Shown piece by piece: positions 1 to 7,289 of a DNA stretch of 34,474 bases. Origin of the DNA: Ignavibacteria bacterium UBA961. GTDB taxonomy: Bacteria; Bacteroidota; Ignavibacteria; Kapaibacteriales; UBA961. A program made the translations under genes and the position numbers. Every line of letters begins with the position of its first letter. Position 1 is the first letter of the stretch. The stretch is taken from contig DBCJ01000096.1 in the NCBI GenBank assembly GCA_002293005.1, forward strand, positions 1 through 34,474, written 5' to 3'. Under the pieces are notes generated by a model. That model ran no database searches. It had not been told where the DNA came from and was given only the letters and a program-made list of their open reading frames with translations.

Positions 1-1
1 G

Positions 2-517
2 TTTATGAATGTGAAATCGGGTGATGTCATATTTGTTCCAGCGGGCACGGTGCATGCAATCGGCCCCGGAATACTTCTCTATGAATTACAGCAAACCAGT
101 GATACAACATATCGACTCTATGATTGGGATAGACCGGGTTTGGATGGAAAACCAAGAGAATTGCATATCGAAAAAGGTTTGAAATGTAGTAGGCCCGGAG
201 CCGGAACATTCCCTTATCATCAATACCCGATCATTACAGATGATCATGGTAATAGCATGCAAGCATTAGTGAATGAGCAGTATTTCAAGCTTGATAAAAT
301 CACTCTCGGATCACAGCCATTCGATTATTCGATGAATCATCGAGCAAAGTTGATTACAAATATTGGAGAACATGATGTGCATATTCTCCATGATGAATCA
401 ATCGAAGCTTTACCAAAAGCACATTCGGCATTTTTGCCGGCAGGAATGGATAAAGTCAGATTATACTCTCCGGATGCATATGCTAAAGTTCTGATTGCAA
501 GTGAGCATGCATCCTGA
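2..517 (+). CDS. manA: Mannose-6-phosphate isomerase, class I (C-terminal part; 5' end outside window)
   Basis: This is the C-terminal ~171 residues of a type I phosphomannose isomerase, which interconverts fructose-6-P and mannose-6-P to supply mannose and GDP-sugars in the cytoplasm. The reading frame is open to the left edge, so the ATG at position 5 is internal. The visible part opens with the cupin core: GDVIFVPAGTVHAIGPG, whose His is a zinc ligand in the family, followed by LYELQQTSDTTYRLYDWDR, the conserved QQTSDxTYRxYDWxR block with the active-site Arg. The rest matches the family's C-terminal beta domain. The gene ends 50 nt before folD on the same strand and may be co-transcribed with it. 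The family assignment is secure; the N-terminal catalytic half cannot be inspected. Confidence 0.93.
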   Translation, partial: FMNVKSGDVIFVPAGTVHAIGPGILLYELQQTSDTTYRLYDWDRPGLDGKPRELHIEKGLKCSRPGAGTFPYHQYPIITDDHGNSMQALVNEQYFKLDKITLGSQPFDYSMNHRAKLITNIGEHDVHILHDESIEALPKAHSAFLPAGMDKVRLYSPDAYAKVLIASEHAS

Positions 518-567
518 ATTGTATTTATTGGTTAATTTGCATGCCATAAGTAATCCTTCGGACCAAC

Positions 568-1419
568 ATGAATCCCCTCATTTTAGACGGCAAATCACTC
601 GCAAAACGCATTGAACAAGAGCTTGCTCAAAGGACGCAGGCATTGCTTGCCCATGCACCGGGAAGAATTCCAATCTTAGCCACGATTCTAGTTGGTAATG
701 ATCCTGCCAGTGCAACATATGTCAAGATGAAAGGCAATGCTTGCAGGCGTATTGGCATGGATTCTCGATCAATTGAATTACCTGAGCATACCACAACTGC
801 AGAACTCAAAGCAGTTATAAATGAATTGAATTCTGACCCCGATGTTCATGGCATCCTTTTGCAACATCCCGTTCCTCATCAAATAGATGAAAGGCATTGT
901 TTTGATTCGATTGCATTGGAAAAAGATGTTGATGGTGTGACATGTCTTGGATTTGGTAGAATGTCCATGGGTTCTGATGCTTATGGCTCGGCAACACCTG
1001 CCGGAATAATGACCATGCTCAAACATTATGAAATTCCACTCAAAGGAAAGCATGCCGTCGTATTGGGTCGCAGTCCCATTCTAGGCAAACCAATGTCAGC
1101 AATGTTGTTAAATGAAGATTGCACTGTAACGATTTGTCATTCTCGTACAGTCAATCTCCAAGAACATATTCGCATGGCCGACATTCTTGTTGCCGCAGTC
1201 GGCAAGCCGGCTTTTGTGCAAAAAGATTGGATTCGTGAAGGTTCCATCATCATTGATGCAGGATATCATCCCGGTGGGATTGGAGATGTACATTCGGATG
1301 CATATCCACTTTCATCTGCATTTACACCAGTTCCAGGTGGTGTTGGTCCCATGACCATCAGCACATTGATGTCGCAAACACTAACGGCAGCAGAAAAAGC
1401 ATTGGGTATAATTCTATAA
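568..1419 (+). CDS. folD: Bifunctional methylenetetrahydrofolate dehydrogenase / methenyltetrahydrofolate cyclohydrolase
   Basis: FolD interconverts 5,10-methylene-THF, 5,10-methenyl-THF and 10-formyl-THF, supplying one-carbon units for purines and formyl-Met-tRNA. At 283 aa it has the usual length. The catalytic Tyr/Lys pair lies in YVKMKGNACRRIGM (Y51, K55). The folate-site segment reads LLQHPVP (Q99), followed by KDVDG (119-123). The Rossmann NADP-binding segment is VVLGRSPILGKPMSAMLL (~164-181), and the C-terminal signature PGGVGPMTISTLM is at ~256-268. No key residue appears to be missing. It lies 50 nt after manA and 18 nt before the adenosyltransferase start, so it is probably part of a plus-strand run manA-folD-pduO-hutI. 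No Shine-Dalgarno is visible, as for most genes here. Confidence 0.97.
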   Translation: MNPLILDGKSLAKRIEQELAQRTQALLAHAPGRIPILATILVGNDPASATYVKMKGNACRRIGMDSRSIELPEHTTTAELKAVINELNSDPDVHGILLQHPVPHQIDERHCFDSIALEKDVDGVTCLGFGRMSMGSDAYGSATPAGIMTMLKHYEIPLKGKHAVVLGRSPILGKPMSAMLLNEDCTVTICHSRTVNLQEHIRMADILVAAVGKPAFVQKDWIREGSIIIDAGYHPGGIGDVHSDAYPLSSAFTPVPGGVGPMTISTLMSQTLTAAEKALGIIL

Positions 1420-1437
1420 CTATTCTTGAGTCTTCAC

Positions 1438-1983
1438 ATGAAAATCTATACAAAAACAGGCGATGATGGAACCACCGGTCTATTTGGTGGTAAACGCGTT
1501 GCAAAATTCTCAGCGAGAATTGAAGCATATGGAACGGTTGATGAATTGAATGCTGTAATAGGAGTGGCCCTCACACATGATTTACATGCGAAAGTCAGTG
1601 AACCATTGCAACATGTCTCTTCATTACTTTTTACGGTCGGATCTGATCTTGCAACACCGCAGGATGCATCTCAAAAATCATCTGTGCCCGCAATCACTGA
1701 AGAACATGTGGATTTTCTTGAAAAATGGATTGATGCATATCAAGAACATCTTCCTGCATTGAGGAATTTTATTTTGCCGGGTGGTTCTCCCGGAGGAGCG
1801 CATTTACATTTAGCTCGAACTGTTTGCAGAAGAGCCGAAAGAGCGATTGTTGCATTGAAACAAGATGAAGAAATCAATCCAATTGTGCTCAGATTCATCA
1901 ATAGATTATCTGATTATCTCTTCGTTGCCGCTCGGTTTGTGAATGCAAAAGAAGGTCATGATGACATTGAATGGAAGCCTTGA
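1438..1983 (+). CDS. pduO: PduO-type ATP:cob(I)alamin adenosyltransferase
   Basis: This enzyme transfers the adenosyl group of ATP to cob(I)alamin to make coenzyme B12, the cofactor of mutases and some ribonucleotide reductases. The N-terminal ATP-binding signature KIYTKTGDDGTTGLFGGKRV starts directly after the initiator Met. The helical core carries GTVDELNAVIG, the RTVCRRAERAIVAL helix with the conserved RRAER stretch, and the C-terminal NRLSDYLFVAARFVN motif. I chose the ATG at 1438 (181 aa) over the TTG at 1426, because family members begin within two residues of the KIYTKTGD motif. It is followed 9 nt later by hutI. No cobalamin riboswitch is apparent in the 18-nt gap upstream, so it probably relies on an upstream promoter. 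Confidence 0.95.
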   Translation: MKIYTKTGDDGTTGLFGGKRVAKFSARIEAYGTVDELNAVIGVALTHDLHAKVSEPLQHVSSLLFTVGSDLATPQDASQKSSVPAITEEHVDFLEKWIDAYQEHLPALRNFILPGGSPGGAHLHLARTVCRRAERAIVALKQDEEINPIVLRFINRLSDYLFVAARFVNAKEGHDDIEWKP

Positions 1984-1992
1984 TATAACATC

Positions 1993-3234
1993 ATGAAGAG
2001 AATCCTCATCTCAAATATAGGATCACTCATTACCATCTCGCAGATGCCGGATGCAAGAGGAAATATCCATGATTCAATGAATGAACTTTCCATCATTCAT
2101 GATGCTGCGATGATATTCACCGATACATTTGAATGGATTGGTAAAGCTTCAGAAATACCCACCGAATACATAATTGATCAAGTCATTGATGCAAATGGCC
2201 GTGCAATCATTCCTGGATTTGTGGATTCTCATACGCATTGCGTTTTTGCGGGTAATCGCTCGAATGAATTTGCGAGAAGACTCCGTGGTATAACCTATCA
2301 GCAGATTGCTTCAGAAGGTGGGGGAATACTAAGTACTGTCTCAGCAGTTCGACAAGCATCCATTGAAGAATTGGCTGAGAAGGGGATTGAACTTGCTTGG
2401 AAGGCAATTGAATATGGTACGACCACCATTGAGATGAAAAGTGGATATGGACTATCAATTGAATCTGAACTTGCTTTGATTAAAGCCATTGAAATAGTCA
2501 AGAATGAAGTCCCAATTCGCATCATCAGCACATTCATGGGAGCTCATGATTTTCCTCCGGAATATGCTAATAATCGCTCAGCATATGTCGAACTCATCAT
2601 CAATGAAATGCTTCCAGCGGTAAAAGAATTGAATGTCGTTGATTTCTGTGATGTGTTTACAGATACCGGTTATTATTCAATTGAAGATTCCCGTAGAATC
2701 TTGCTTAAGGCTATGGAACTTGGATTTTCCTGCAAAGTCCATGCAGATGAATTGTCTTCTTTCGGTGCCGCTGAAATGGCAGGTGAATTGAAAGCGGTGT
2801 CTGCAGATCATTTATTGTATTGTTCCGAAGCAGGCATGGATGCAATGAAACAAGGCGGGACGATTGCCACATTGCTTCCCGGAACTGCATATACATTGCG
2901 TTTGCCTTATGCTCCGGCAAGAAAAATGATCGATCGAGGATTGATTGTTGCATTGGCAACGGATTGCAATCCGGGATCATGCTATACACCGAATATGCAG
3001 ACTATTCTTTCTCTTGCTTGCATGAATATGGGGATGAGCATCGAAGAAGCATTGACATCAGCCACTTTGCATGGGGCTTATGCTTTGAGAGCTGAACAAT
3101 ATTGTGGAAGTATTGAAATTGGAAAGAGTGCTGACTTTAATATGTTGGATACATCTTCATATTCCGATATGGTATATCATTTCGGAGTGAATCATATTGC
3201 AAAAACTTGGAGTAGGGGAATTTCTATACAATGA
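1993..3234 (+). CDS. hutI: Imidazolonepropionase
   Basis: HutI hydrolyses 4-imidazolone-5-propionate to N-formimino-L-glutamate, the third step of histidine degradation, in the cytoplasm. The 413-aa amidohydrolase-superfamily protein has its metal ligands in place: the HxH of DSHTHCVFAG (H80, H82), the His of VHADE (H250) and the Asp of ATDCNPGS (D324). Substrate-binding segments GTTTIEMKSGYG and FMGAHDFPPEY are also present. It is the last gene of the plus-strand run. No hutH, hutU or formiminoglutamase gene is present in the window, so the rest of the pathway must be elsewhere or absent. The formimino group can feed the folate pool, which fits loosely with folD two genes upstream (inference). 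The stop codon abuts a terminator hairpin facing the convergent SPOR gene. Confidence 0.96.
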   Translation: MKRILISNIGSLITISQMPDARGNIHDSMNELSIIHDAAMIFTDTFEWIGKASEIPTEYIIDQVIDANGRAIIPGFVDSHTHCVFAGNRSNEFARRLRGITYQQIASEGGGILSTVSAVRQASIEELAEKGIELAWKAIEYGTTTIEMKSGYGLSIESELALIKAIEIVKNEVPIRIISTFMGAHDFPPEYANNRSAYVELIINEMLPAVKELNVVDFCDVFTDTGYYSIEDSRRILLKAMELGFSCKVHADELSSFGAAEMAGELKAVSADHLLYCSEAGMDAMKQGGTIATLLPGTAYTLRLPYAPARKMIDRGLIVALATDCNPGSCYTPNMQTILSLACMNMGMSIEEALTSATLHGAYALRAEQYCGSIEIGKSADFNMLDTSSYSDMVYHFGVNHIAKTWSRGISIQ

Positions 3235-3237
3235 AAA

Positions 3238-3259
3238 ATGGCCCTCAAGTGAGAGCCAT
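3238..3259 (-). terminator. Stem-loop between convergent hutI and SPOR genes
   Basis: The two arms are ATGGCCCTC (3238-3246) and GAGAGCCAT (3251-3259), with the loop AAGT. They pair except for one C/A mismatch. Read on the minus strand, the stem is followed by a short T-run (complement of 3234-3237), which suits a Rho-independent terminator for the minus-strand SPOR gene. It may also stop hutI transcription less efficiently. Confidence 0.55.
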
Positions 3260-3262
3260 GAT

Positions 3263-4129
3263 TTATTGATCTAGTTTTTGAATGATGAGGGGAGTGCAAT
3301 TGCAAACATCTTTGACCAATGCCACACCTGCTTCCGCATTTTTTCGCGATGAATATTCACCAATCGTCACAACATATCGCAAAGAACCATCCGGCATTTT
3401 TCTATCTGTGAGATTTACTTTCATTCTTTTTGCTTTATAATCATCAAATTCTTGCTCGGCTGCTGCCTTTGTTTTGAAAACTCCCACTTGCAAAGTAAAT
3501 AAAGTCTCTGCACGATTAGTCTTGGGGGGCGTGATATACCCGCGAGTAATCAAGCTGGAATCAATCTTCGTGCTATTCGAATTCTTGGAAATAGAATCTT
3601 TTTTGATGATTTTCTTTTCTTCAGTTTTTTGTTCTGTTCTGTTTTCCTGCTTTATGGTTTGTTTCGAAGGTCTTCCTGCTCCACCAACTGTGGCGCGAAG
3701 AAGATCATAAGCAGTCAATAATAATTCTGATTTTGGATAAGCAGTTCTGAAGTTCTGCATTTCCTCCCTTGCTTTAGCGGTATCTCGTTTCATCGCATAA
3801 TAATGGACAATGCGCCATTGTGCATCATCTGACCATTCGCAATCAGGTTGTTCTTTTACTATGCGTTGATACATAGGAAGTGATTTGGACATATCCTCCA
3901 AAACAGAAGCATGTAAAAATTGAACTCCGGGATCATCGGGAAATTCAGCCAATAAGTCCGGTAAATCTCTTTTAACCTCGTCAAGTTTACCCATCGCAAG
4001 AGATTGTAATCTGTTTCTGACAATGGATGCCTGACCTAGTGCCAATGGCGAAGTACATAGTCCCAAAAGGATTGCACTTAGAACAATTGGCATAGCCATT
4101 TTAATGAATTTCATTGGATTATTGACCAT
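3263..4129 (-). CDS. Secreted TPR-like / SPOR-domain protein
   Basis: This is a predicted exported protein of 288 aa. An N-terminal signal peptide (hydrophobic stretch ~11-30, likely cleavage after a small residue near LALGQA) is followed by a helical, TPR-like region (~55-140). Then comes a charged Lys/Glu/Ser/Asn linker (~150-200) and a C-terminal SPOR domain (~209-285, starting TLQVGVFKTKAAAEQEFDDY). SPOR domains bind denuded glycan strands of septal peptidoglycan, so a periplasmic or outer-membrane division-related role is inferred. The Met at 4114 (MKFIKMAMPIV) would give a more typical short signal-peptide n-region than the Met at 4129, and the sequence does not decide between them. It lies 126 nt downstream of the MurG homologue on the same strand, so it could be the tail of that envelope run or have its own promoter. 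Confidence 0.82.
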   Translation of the reverse strand: MVNNPMKFIKMAMPIVLSAILLGLCTSPLALGQASIVRNRLQSLAMGKLDEVKRDLPDLLAEFPDDPGVQFLHASVLEDMSKSLPMYQRIVKEQPDCEWSDDAQWRIVHYYAMKRDTAKAREEMQNFRTAYPKSELLLTAYDLLRATVGGAGRPSKQTIKQENRTEQKTEEKKIIKKDSISKNSNSTKIDSSLITRGYITPPKTNRAETLFTLQVGVFKTKAAAEQEFDDYKAKRMKVNLTDRKMPDGSLRYVVTIGEYSSRKNAEAGVALVKDVCNCTPLIIQKLDQ

Positions 4130-4255
4130 GTCTTTACTGACATTATAAATGATTTAAGTACCAACTACCATTTACCCCACTTTTATGCCAAAATCCACTG
4201 AATGAATCAAAAAACGAATCATTTAGGCCGGTTGAATCAATTTTTAATCGAAAAT

Positions 4256-5386
4256 TTAGATTTTGGAATGAGGTATATATGCTGAAATCATATCAGCTGC
4301 CTCTTTTGCAGCATTTGGTTTACCATGCTTTAGAGCATTTTCTCCCATTTCCTTCAACTTTGCTTGATTACTGAGTAATAATTCAATCGCATATTCCAAT
4401 TCTGTGTCCAAAGCGCCATCTTCAATAACCATTGCGGCCCCATGTTCATGCAAAGTTTCCGCATTGAGAGCTTGTTCATTATTAGATGCCCCGGGCAATG
4501 GAATAAGTATTGCCGGCTTTCCACAGACAGCCAATTCCGCAACCGTTCCGCCCCCCGACCTGCATACAACCAAATCAGCACTTGCATATGCTGAGGGCAT
4601 GTCATCAATGAATTGCATCACATGGACATCTGTTGGAAGAGTTCGATTGATTTTGAAATCAGTACCGGTTTGCCAAAGTATCTGTATCTCTTTTTCAGAC
4701 AAACGATCAATTATCTTGATCATGGCTTGATTGATGGAACGCGCGCCAAGTGAGCCCCCAAAGACAAATAATGTTCTTTTGTTTGGATCCAAATTCAATG
4801 CTTTTGCACCATGTTCTTTGTTAGGAATGCTCTTTACGAATGCAGATCTCAAGGGATTACCGCAATGCTTCATATTGTCATTCGGCATTTTACCAAAGAG
4901 AGAACGATATATGCTCTTTGTTTCTTCAAAAGCTATGATGATGATTTTGGCATATTTACCCAATAGAGCATTGGTTTTTCCGGGCTTTACATTGGGTTCT
5001 ATGATGATGAGTGGAATACCGGACAATACCGCATATATTCCAACCGGAAGACTGATATAATTCCCGCCACAAATGATGCATGCAGGTTGATGCTTTTGTA
5101 TGATTGATTTTGCTTCTAAAACTGCTTTCAATAGAGTTAATGGAAGCTTTAGAATGGAAGAAGAAAGTCCGCGGAAACCACGCAAACTTTTCATCGGCGT
5201 GAATGGATATCCATTCTTGGGTAGATAACGAGATTCAATCCGATCCGGACTTCCCGTAAAATGTACGGACAAATGCGGGATGATATTTTGTAATTCTTCC
5301 AATACTGCGATGGCAGGGAACAAATCCCCACCAGTTCCGCCGGCGGCAATGATGATGTTTGGATTTGAGGATTCTGACTTATTCAT
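4256..5386 (-). CDS. murG: MurG-family UDP-GlcNAc:undecaprenyl-PP-MurNAc-pentapeptide GlcNAc-transferase, divergent signature residues
   Basis: This is a GT28/GT-B glycosyltransferase of normal MurG length (376 aa). MurG adds GlcNAc to lipid I to make lipid II at the inner face of the cytoplasmic membrane. Recognisable blocks, in order, are AAGGTGGDLFPAIAV, ICGGNYISLPVG, IIIEPNVKPGKTNALLGKYA, HCGNPLRSAF, FVFGGSLGARSINQAM, RSGGGTVAELAVCGKPAILI and NNEQALNAETLHEHGAA. Several normally conserved residues differ. The His of GGTGGH is Asp (D21), the HEQN/QEQN box reads IEPN, and the HQ before the NA of the UDP-GlcNAc site is EQ. The gene is not in a dcw cluster here but in an envelope operon, 14 nt after the epimerase gene. 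It may be the cell's MurG or a paralogue with another acceptor; the window cannot tell. Confidence 0.8.
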   Translation of the reverse strand: MNKSESSNPNIIIAAGGTGGDLFPAIAVLEELQNIIPHLSVHFTGSPDRIESRYLPKNGYPFTPMKSLRGFRGLSSSILKLPLTLLKAVLEAKSIIQKHQPACIICGGNYISLPVGIYAVLSGIPLIIIEPNVKPGKTNALLGKYAKIIIIAFEETKSIYRSLFGKMPNDNMKHCGNPLRSAFVKSIPNKEHGAKALNLDPNKRTLFVFGGSLGARSINQAMIKIIDRLSEKEIQILWQTGTDFKINRTLPTDVHVMQFIDDMPSAYASADLVVCRSGGGTVAELAVCGKPAILIPLPGASNNEQALNAETLHEHGAAMVIEDGALDTELEYAIELLLSNQAKLKEMGENALKHGKPNAAKEAADMISAYIPHSKI

Positions 5387-5400
5387 GGAATTCCTTTGCT

Positions 5401-6318
5401 TCAGTCGAGTAAATCATGAAGCGCTTGATCGCAATCCGTGAATTGGAATCTGTATCCTGATTCGATGGTCCTTTGTGGCAATACATGTTGTCCGCCTGTT
5501 GCTATCACTGCGCCTTCGCCGAGCATGATGGATAATGCAATATCAGGAACATGAAACCAAGAAGGTCGATGCAAAACACTAGACATCAATTCAGTGAAGC
5601 GATTCATGGTCACGGCTCCGGGAGCCACAAGATTGAATGTACCTCTTACATTTGCATGTTCGAGTGCATGCATTATGAAACCGATTATGTCAATCGGGTG
5701 AACCCATGACATCCATTGATTCCCCGATCCGATTTTACCACCAAGAAACAGAGAAAATGGCAATAGCATTTTTGCCAAAGCGCCTTCACGAGGATCGAGA
5801 ACAATGCCAATGCGACCAATCACTACTCTTGTGAATTCATTTGCTTGCATTGCCTGTTTTTCCCATTCAATACATACATTGGCTAAAAAGCCTGCTCCCG
5901 CCTCAGAAAATTCTGTAAAAATGGCATCTCCGCCATCCGATCCATAGAATCCGATTGCGGATGCGGAAAAGAAAAATTGCGGAGGATTTGCAACTTGACT
6001 GATTGCTTTCACAATTCCTGCGGTTCCATTTTTTCTACTTTCGAAGATTGCTTTCTTTTGCTGATCTGACCAGCGCTTTGCAACAGGTTCACCTGCTAGG
6101 TGAATCACTGCATAAGCACCATTGATTTTCTCGATGCATTCTGCCGAAATATTTACCTCGCCATTCCAAATCACAAAGTCTTGTGCCATTGGCAATACTC
6201 TTCGGGCTCTATCGGGAGATCTACTGAATACGATGATGGAATAACCCGCCTCACTCAATACTTTGATGAGTTTCTTTCCGATGAGTCCGGCTCCGCCGGT
6301 AACAATTATGGACTTCAT
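5401..6318 (-). CDS. TIGR01777-family NAD(P)-dependent epimerase-like protein (YfcH/SDR39U1 type)
   Basis: This is an extended short-chain dehydrogenase of 305 aa. The N-terminal TGGAGLIGKKLIK is the GxxGxxG dinucleotide-binding loop. Family hallmarks follow: AVIHLAGEPVAKRWSDQQKK, ESRKNGTAGIV, FFSASAIGFYGSDGGD (the SAxxxYG active-site strand), FSLFLGGKIGSGNQWMSWVH and FNLVAPGAVT. The C-terminal ~50 residues (LMLGEGAVIATGGQHVLP-like segment) match the DUF1731 tail of the family. The biochemical role of TIGR01777 proteins is not firmly established, so no substrate is proposed. Its start overlaps the stop of the flavin reductase gene (ATGA, 6315-6318), indicating translational coupling, and it precedes the MurG homologue by 14 nt. 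Confidence 0.9.
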   Translation of the reverse strand: MKSIIVTGGAGLIGKKLIKVLSEAGYSIIVFSRSPDRARRVLPMAQDFVIWNGEVNISAECIEKINGAYAVIHLAGEPVAKRWSDQQKKAIFESRKNGTAGIVKAISQVANPPQFFFSASAIGFYGSDGGDAIFTEFSEAGAGFLANVCIEWEKQAMQANEFTRVVIGRIGIVLDPREGALAKMLLPFSLFLGGKIGSGNQWMSWVHPIDIIGFIMHALEHANVRGTFNLVAPGAVTMNRFTELMSSVLHRPSWFHVPDIALSIMLGEGAVIATGGQHVLPQRTIESGYRFQFTDCDQALHDLLD

Positions 6319-6980
6319 CTTGAATCCTCCGATTTATTCATCAAAGATGTGATAGGCATATTCGGCCGAGCATATGCAAAGCGATCAATGAAATTGGTGG
6401 AATAATATGCATCCAAACCGGCAACAGTCAATGTTCCGGCTTGGTGAATATCAGCAAAACCATCATGATTGATGATATGTTTTGGAACTCTGATTTCTAT
6501 GATTTCACCGATGAGAAAAATGGTGCCATTCAGTGGAATTGGCATATGCATGCGATATTCAAGCATCATTTTTACGGTGCTTTCTTTGATATATGGAGCT
6601 TTGCCTATGTCGCTATATTCTTCTGTAAAATTGCAACCGGAAAACTCAGATGTATCATCATCAAATTTTGCACTTGCCAAATGGGCCATTGAAAGCATGG
6701 AAGCATGTACTTGATTGATTGTATAATGCTTATTGGAAAGTATGTTCTCAAGTGTATGTCTTCGAACTGTATCAGGTCTGAACACCATTCCAAGTAATGG
6801 AGGGGAAGCACCAATATGCACGATGGAATTAAACACAGCGATATTGGTGATGTCCTTATCATTCACTGTTCCGATCAATCCGAGGGACTTGAATCCCGAA
6901 ATGGAATTGATCAATGTGGCGCGATAACGATCGGGCATTGCCTCAAAATCTTCTCCATGCAGAATGGTCTGTTCAATCAT
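6315..6980 (-). CDS. Flavin reductase-like FMN-binding protein
   Basis: This is a split-barrel flavoprotein of the flavin reductase-like (DIM6/NTAB) family, about 221 aa. It is seen in the N-terminal ALINSISGFKSLGLIGT-type segment (here RATLINSISGFKSLGLIGT), the NIAVFNSIVHIGASPPLLGMV strand-turn that typically contacts FMN, and the later MLEYRMHMPIPLNGTIFLIGE region. Such proteins reduce flavins or serve as small oxidoreductase partners; the substrate here is unknown. I place the start at the ATG at 6978-6980, because it forms a TAATG overlap with the rhodanese stop. An upstream in-frame ATG at 6990-6992 lies inside the rhodanese gene. It is followed by an ATGA overlap with the epimerase gene, so rhodanese, flavin reductase and epimerase form a translationally coupled trio. 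Confidence 0.85.
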   Translation of the reverse strand: MIEQTILHGEDFEAMPDRYRATLINSISGFKSLGLIGTVNDKDITNIAVFNSIVHIGASPPLLGMVFRPDTVRRHTLENILSNKHYTINQVHASMLSMAHLASAKFDDDTSEFSGCNFTEEYSDIGKAPYIKESTVKMMLEYRMHMPIPLNGTIFLIGEIIEIRVPKHIINHDGFADIHQAGTLTVAGLDAYYSTNFIDRFAYARPNMPITSLMNKSEDSR

Positions 6981-7279
6981 TAGGCTTTCCACTCAAGCAT
7001 GCCACCAACCAAGTTCAATACATTGAAACCGCGTGCATATAAATACTCGCAAGCTTTTCCGCTTCTTCCACCGCTTCTGCAGTAAAGGATTATTTCATGC
7101 TCTTTGAAATGTTCCAATTCTTCAATGCGCGAAGGAAGTGTATCCAAAGGAATGAGAATTGAATTCGGGATATGAATTTCTTGATGTTCTTCGGGTTGTC
7201 TCACATCAATCATCACGGGAGTTTCCCCAATATCAAGTCTGAGGCGTAATTGTTCAGGAGTGATTAGTCCATAGCTCAT
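6980..7279 (-). CDS. Single-domain rhodanese-like protein
   Basis: This is a 99-aa stand-alone rhodanese domain. The active-site loop is YCRSGGRSGKA, with the catalytic Cys at residue 67 and the CxxGxRS form typical of sulfurtransferases that carry a persulfide. The N-terminal MIDVRQPEEHQEIHIPNSILIPL block (~23-45) is the conserved domain entry. No signal peptide is visible, so it is probably cytoplasmic. It follows the 839-aa surface protein by 10 nt and overlaps the flavin reductase start by one base (TAATG), placing a sulfur/redox pair inside an envelope operon. The sulfur acceptor cannot be deduced. Confidence 0.9.
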   Translation of the reverse strand: MSYGLITPEQLRLRLDIGETPVMIDVRQPEEHQEIHIPNSILIPLDTLPSRIEELEHFKEHEIILYCRSGGRSGKACEYLYARGFNVLNLVGGMLEWKA

Positions 7280-7289
7280 AGTGAATTCC

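Noticed and set aside
4404..5060. Two plus-strand open frames (108 and 109 codons) antisense to the MurG homologue
   Set aside because: They lie wholly within a well-supported gene and have no motifs. They are mirror frames caused by its codon bias.
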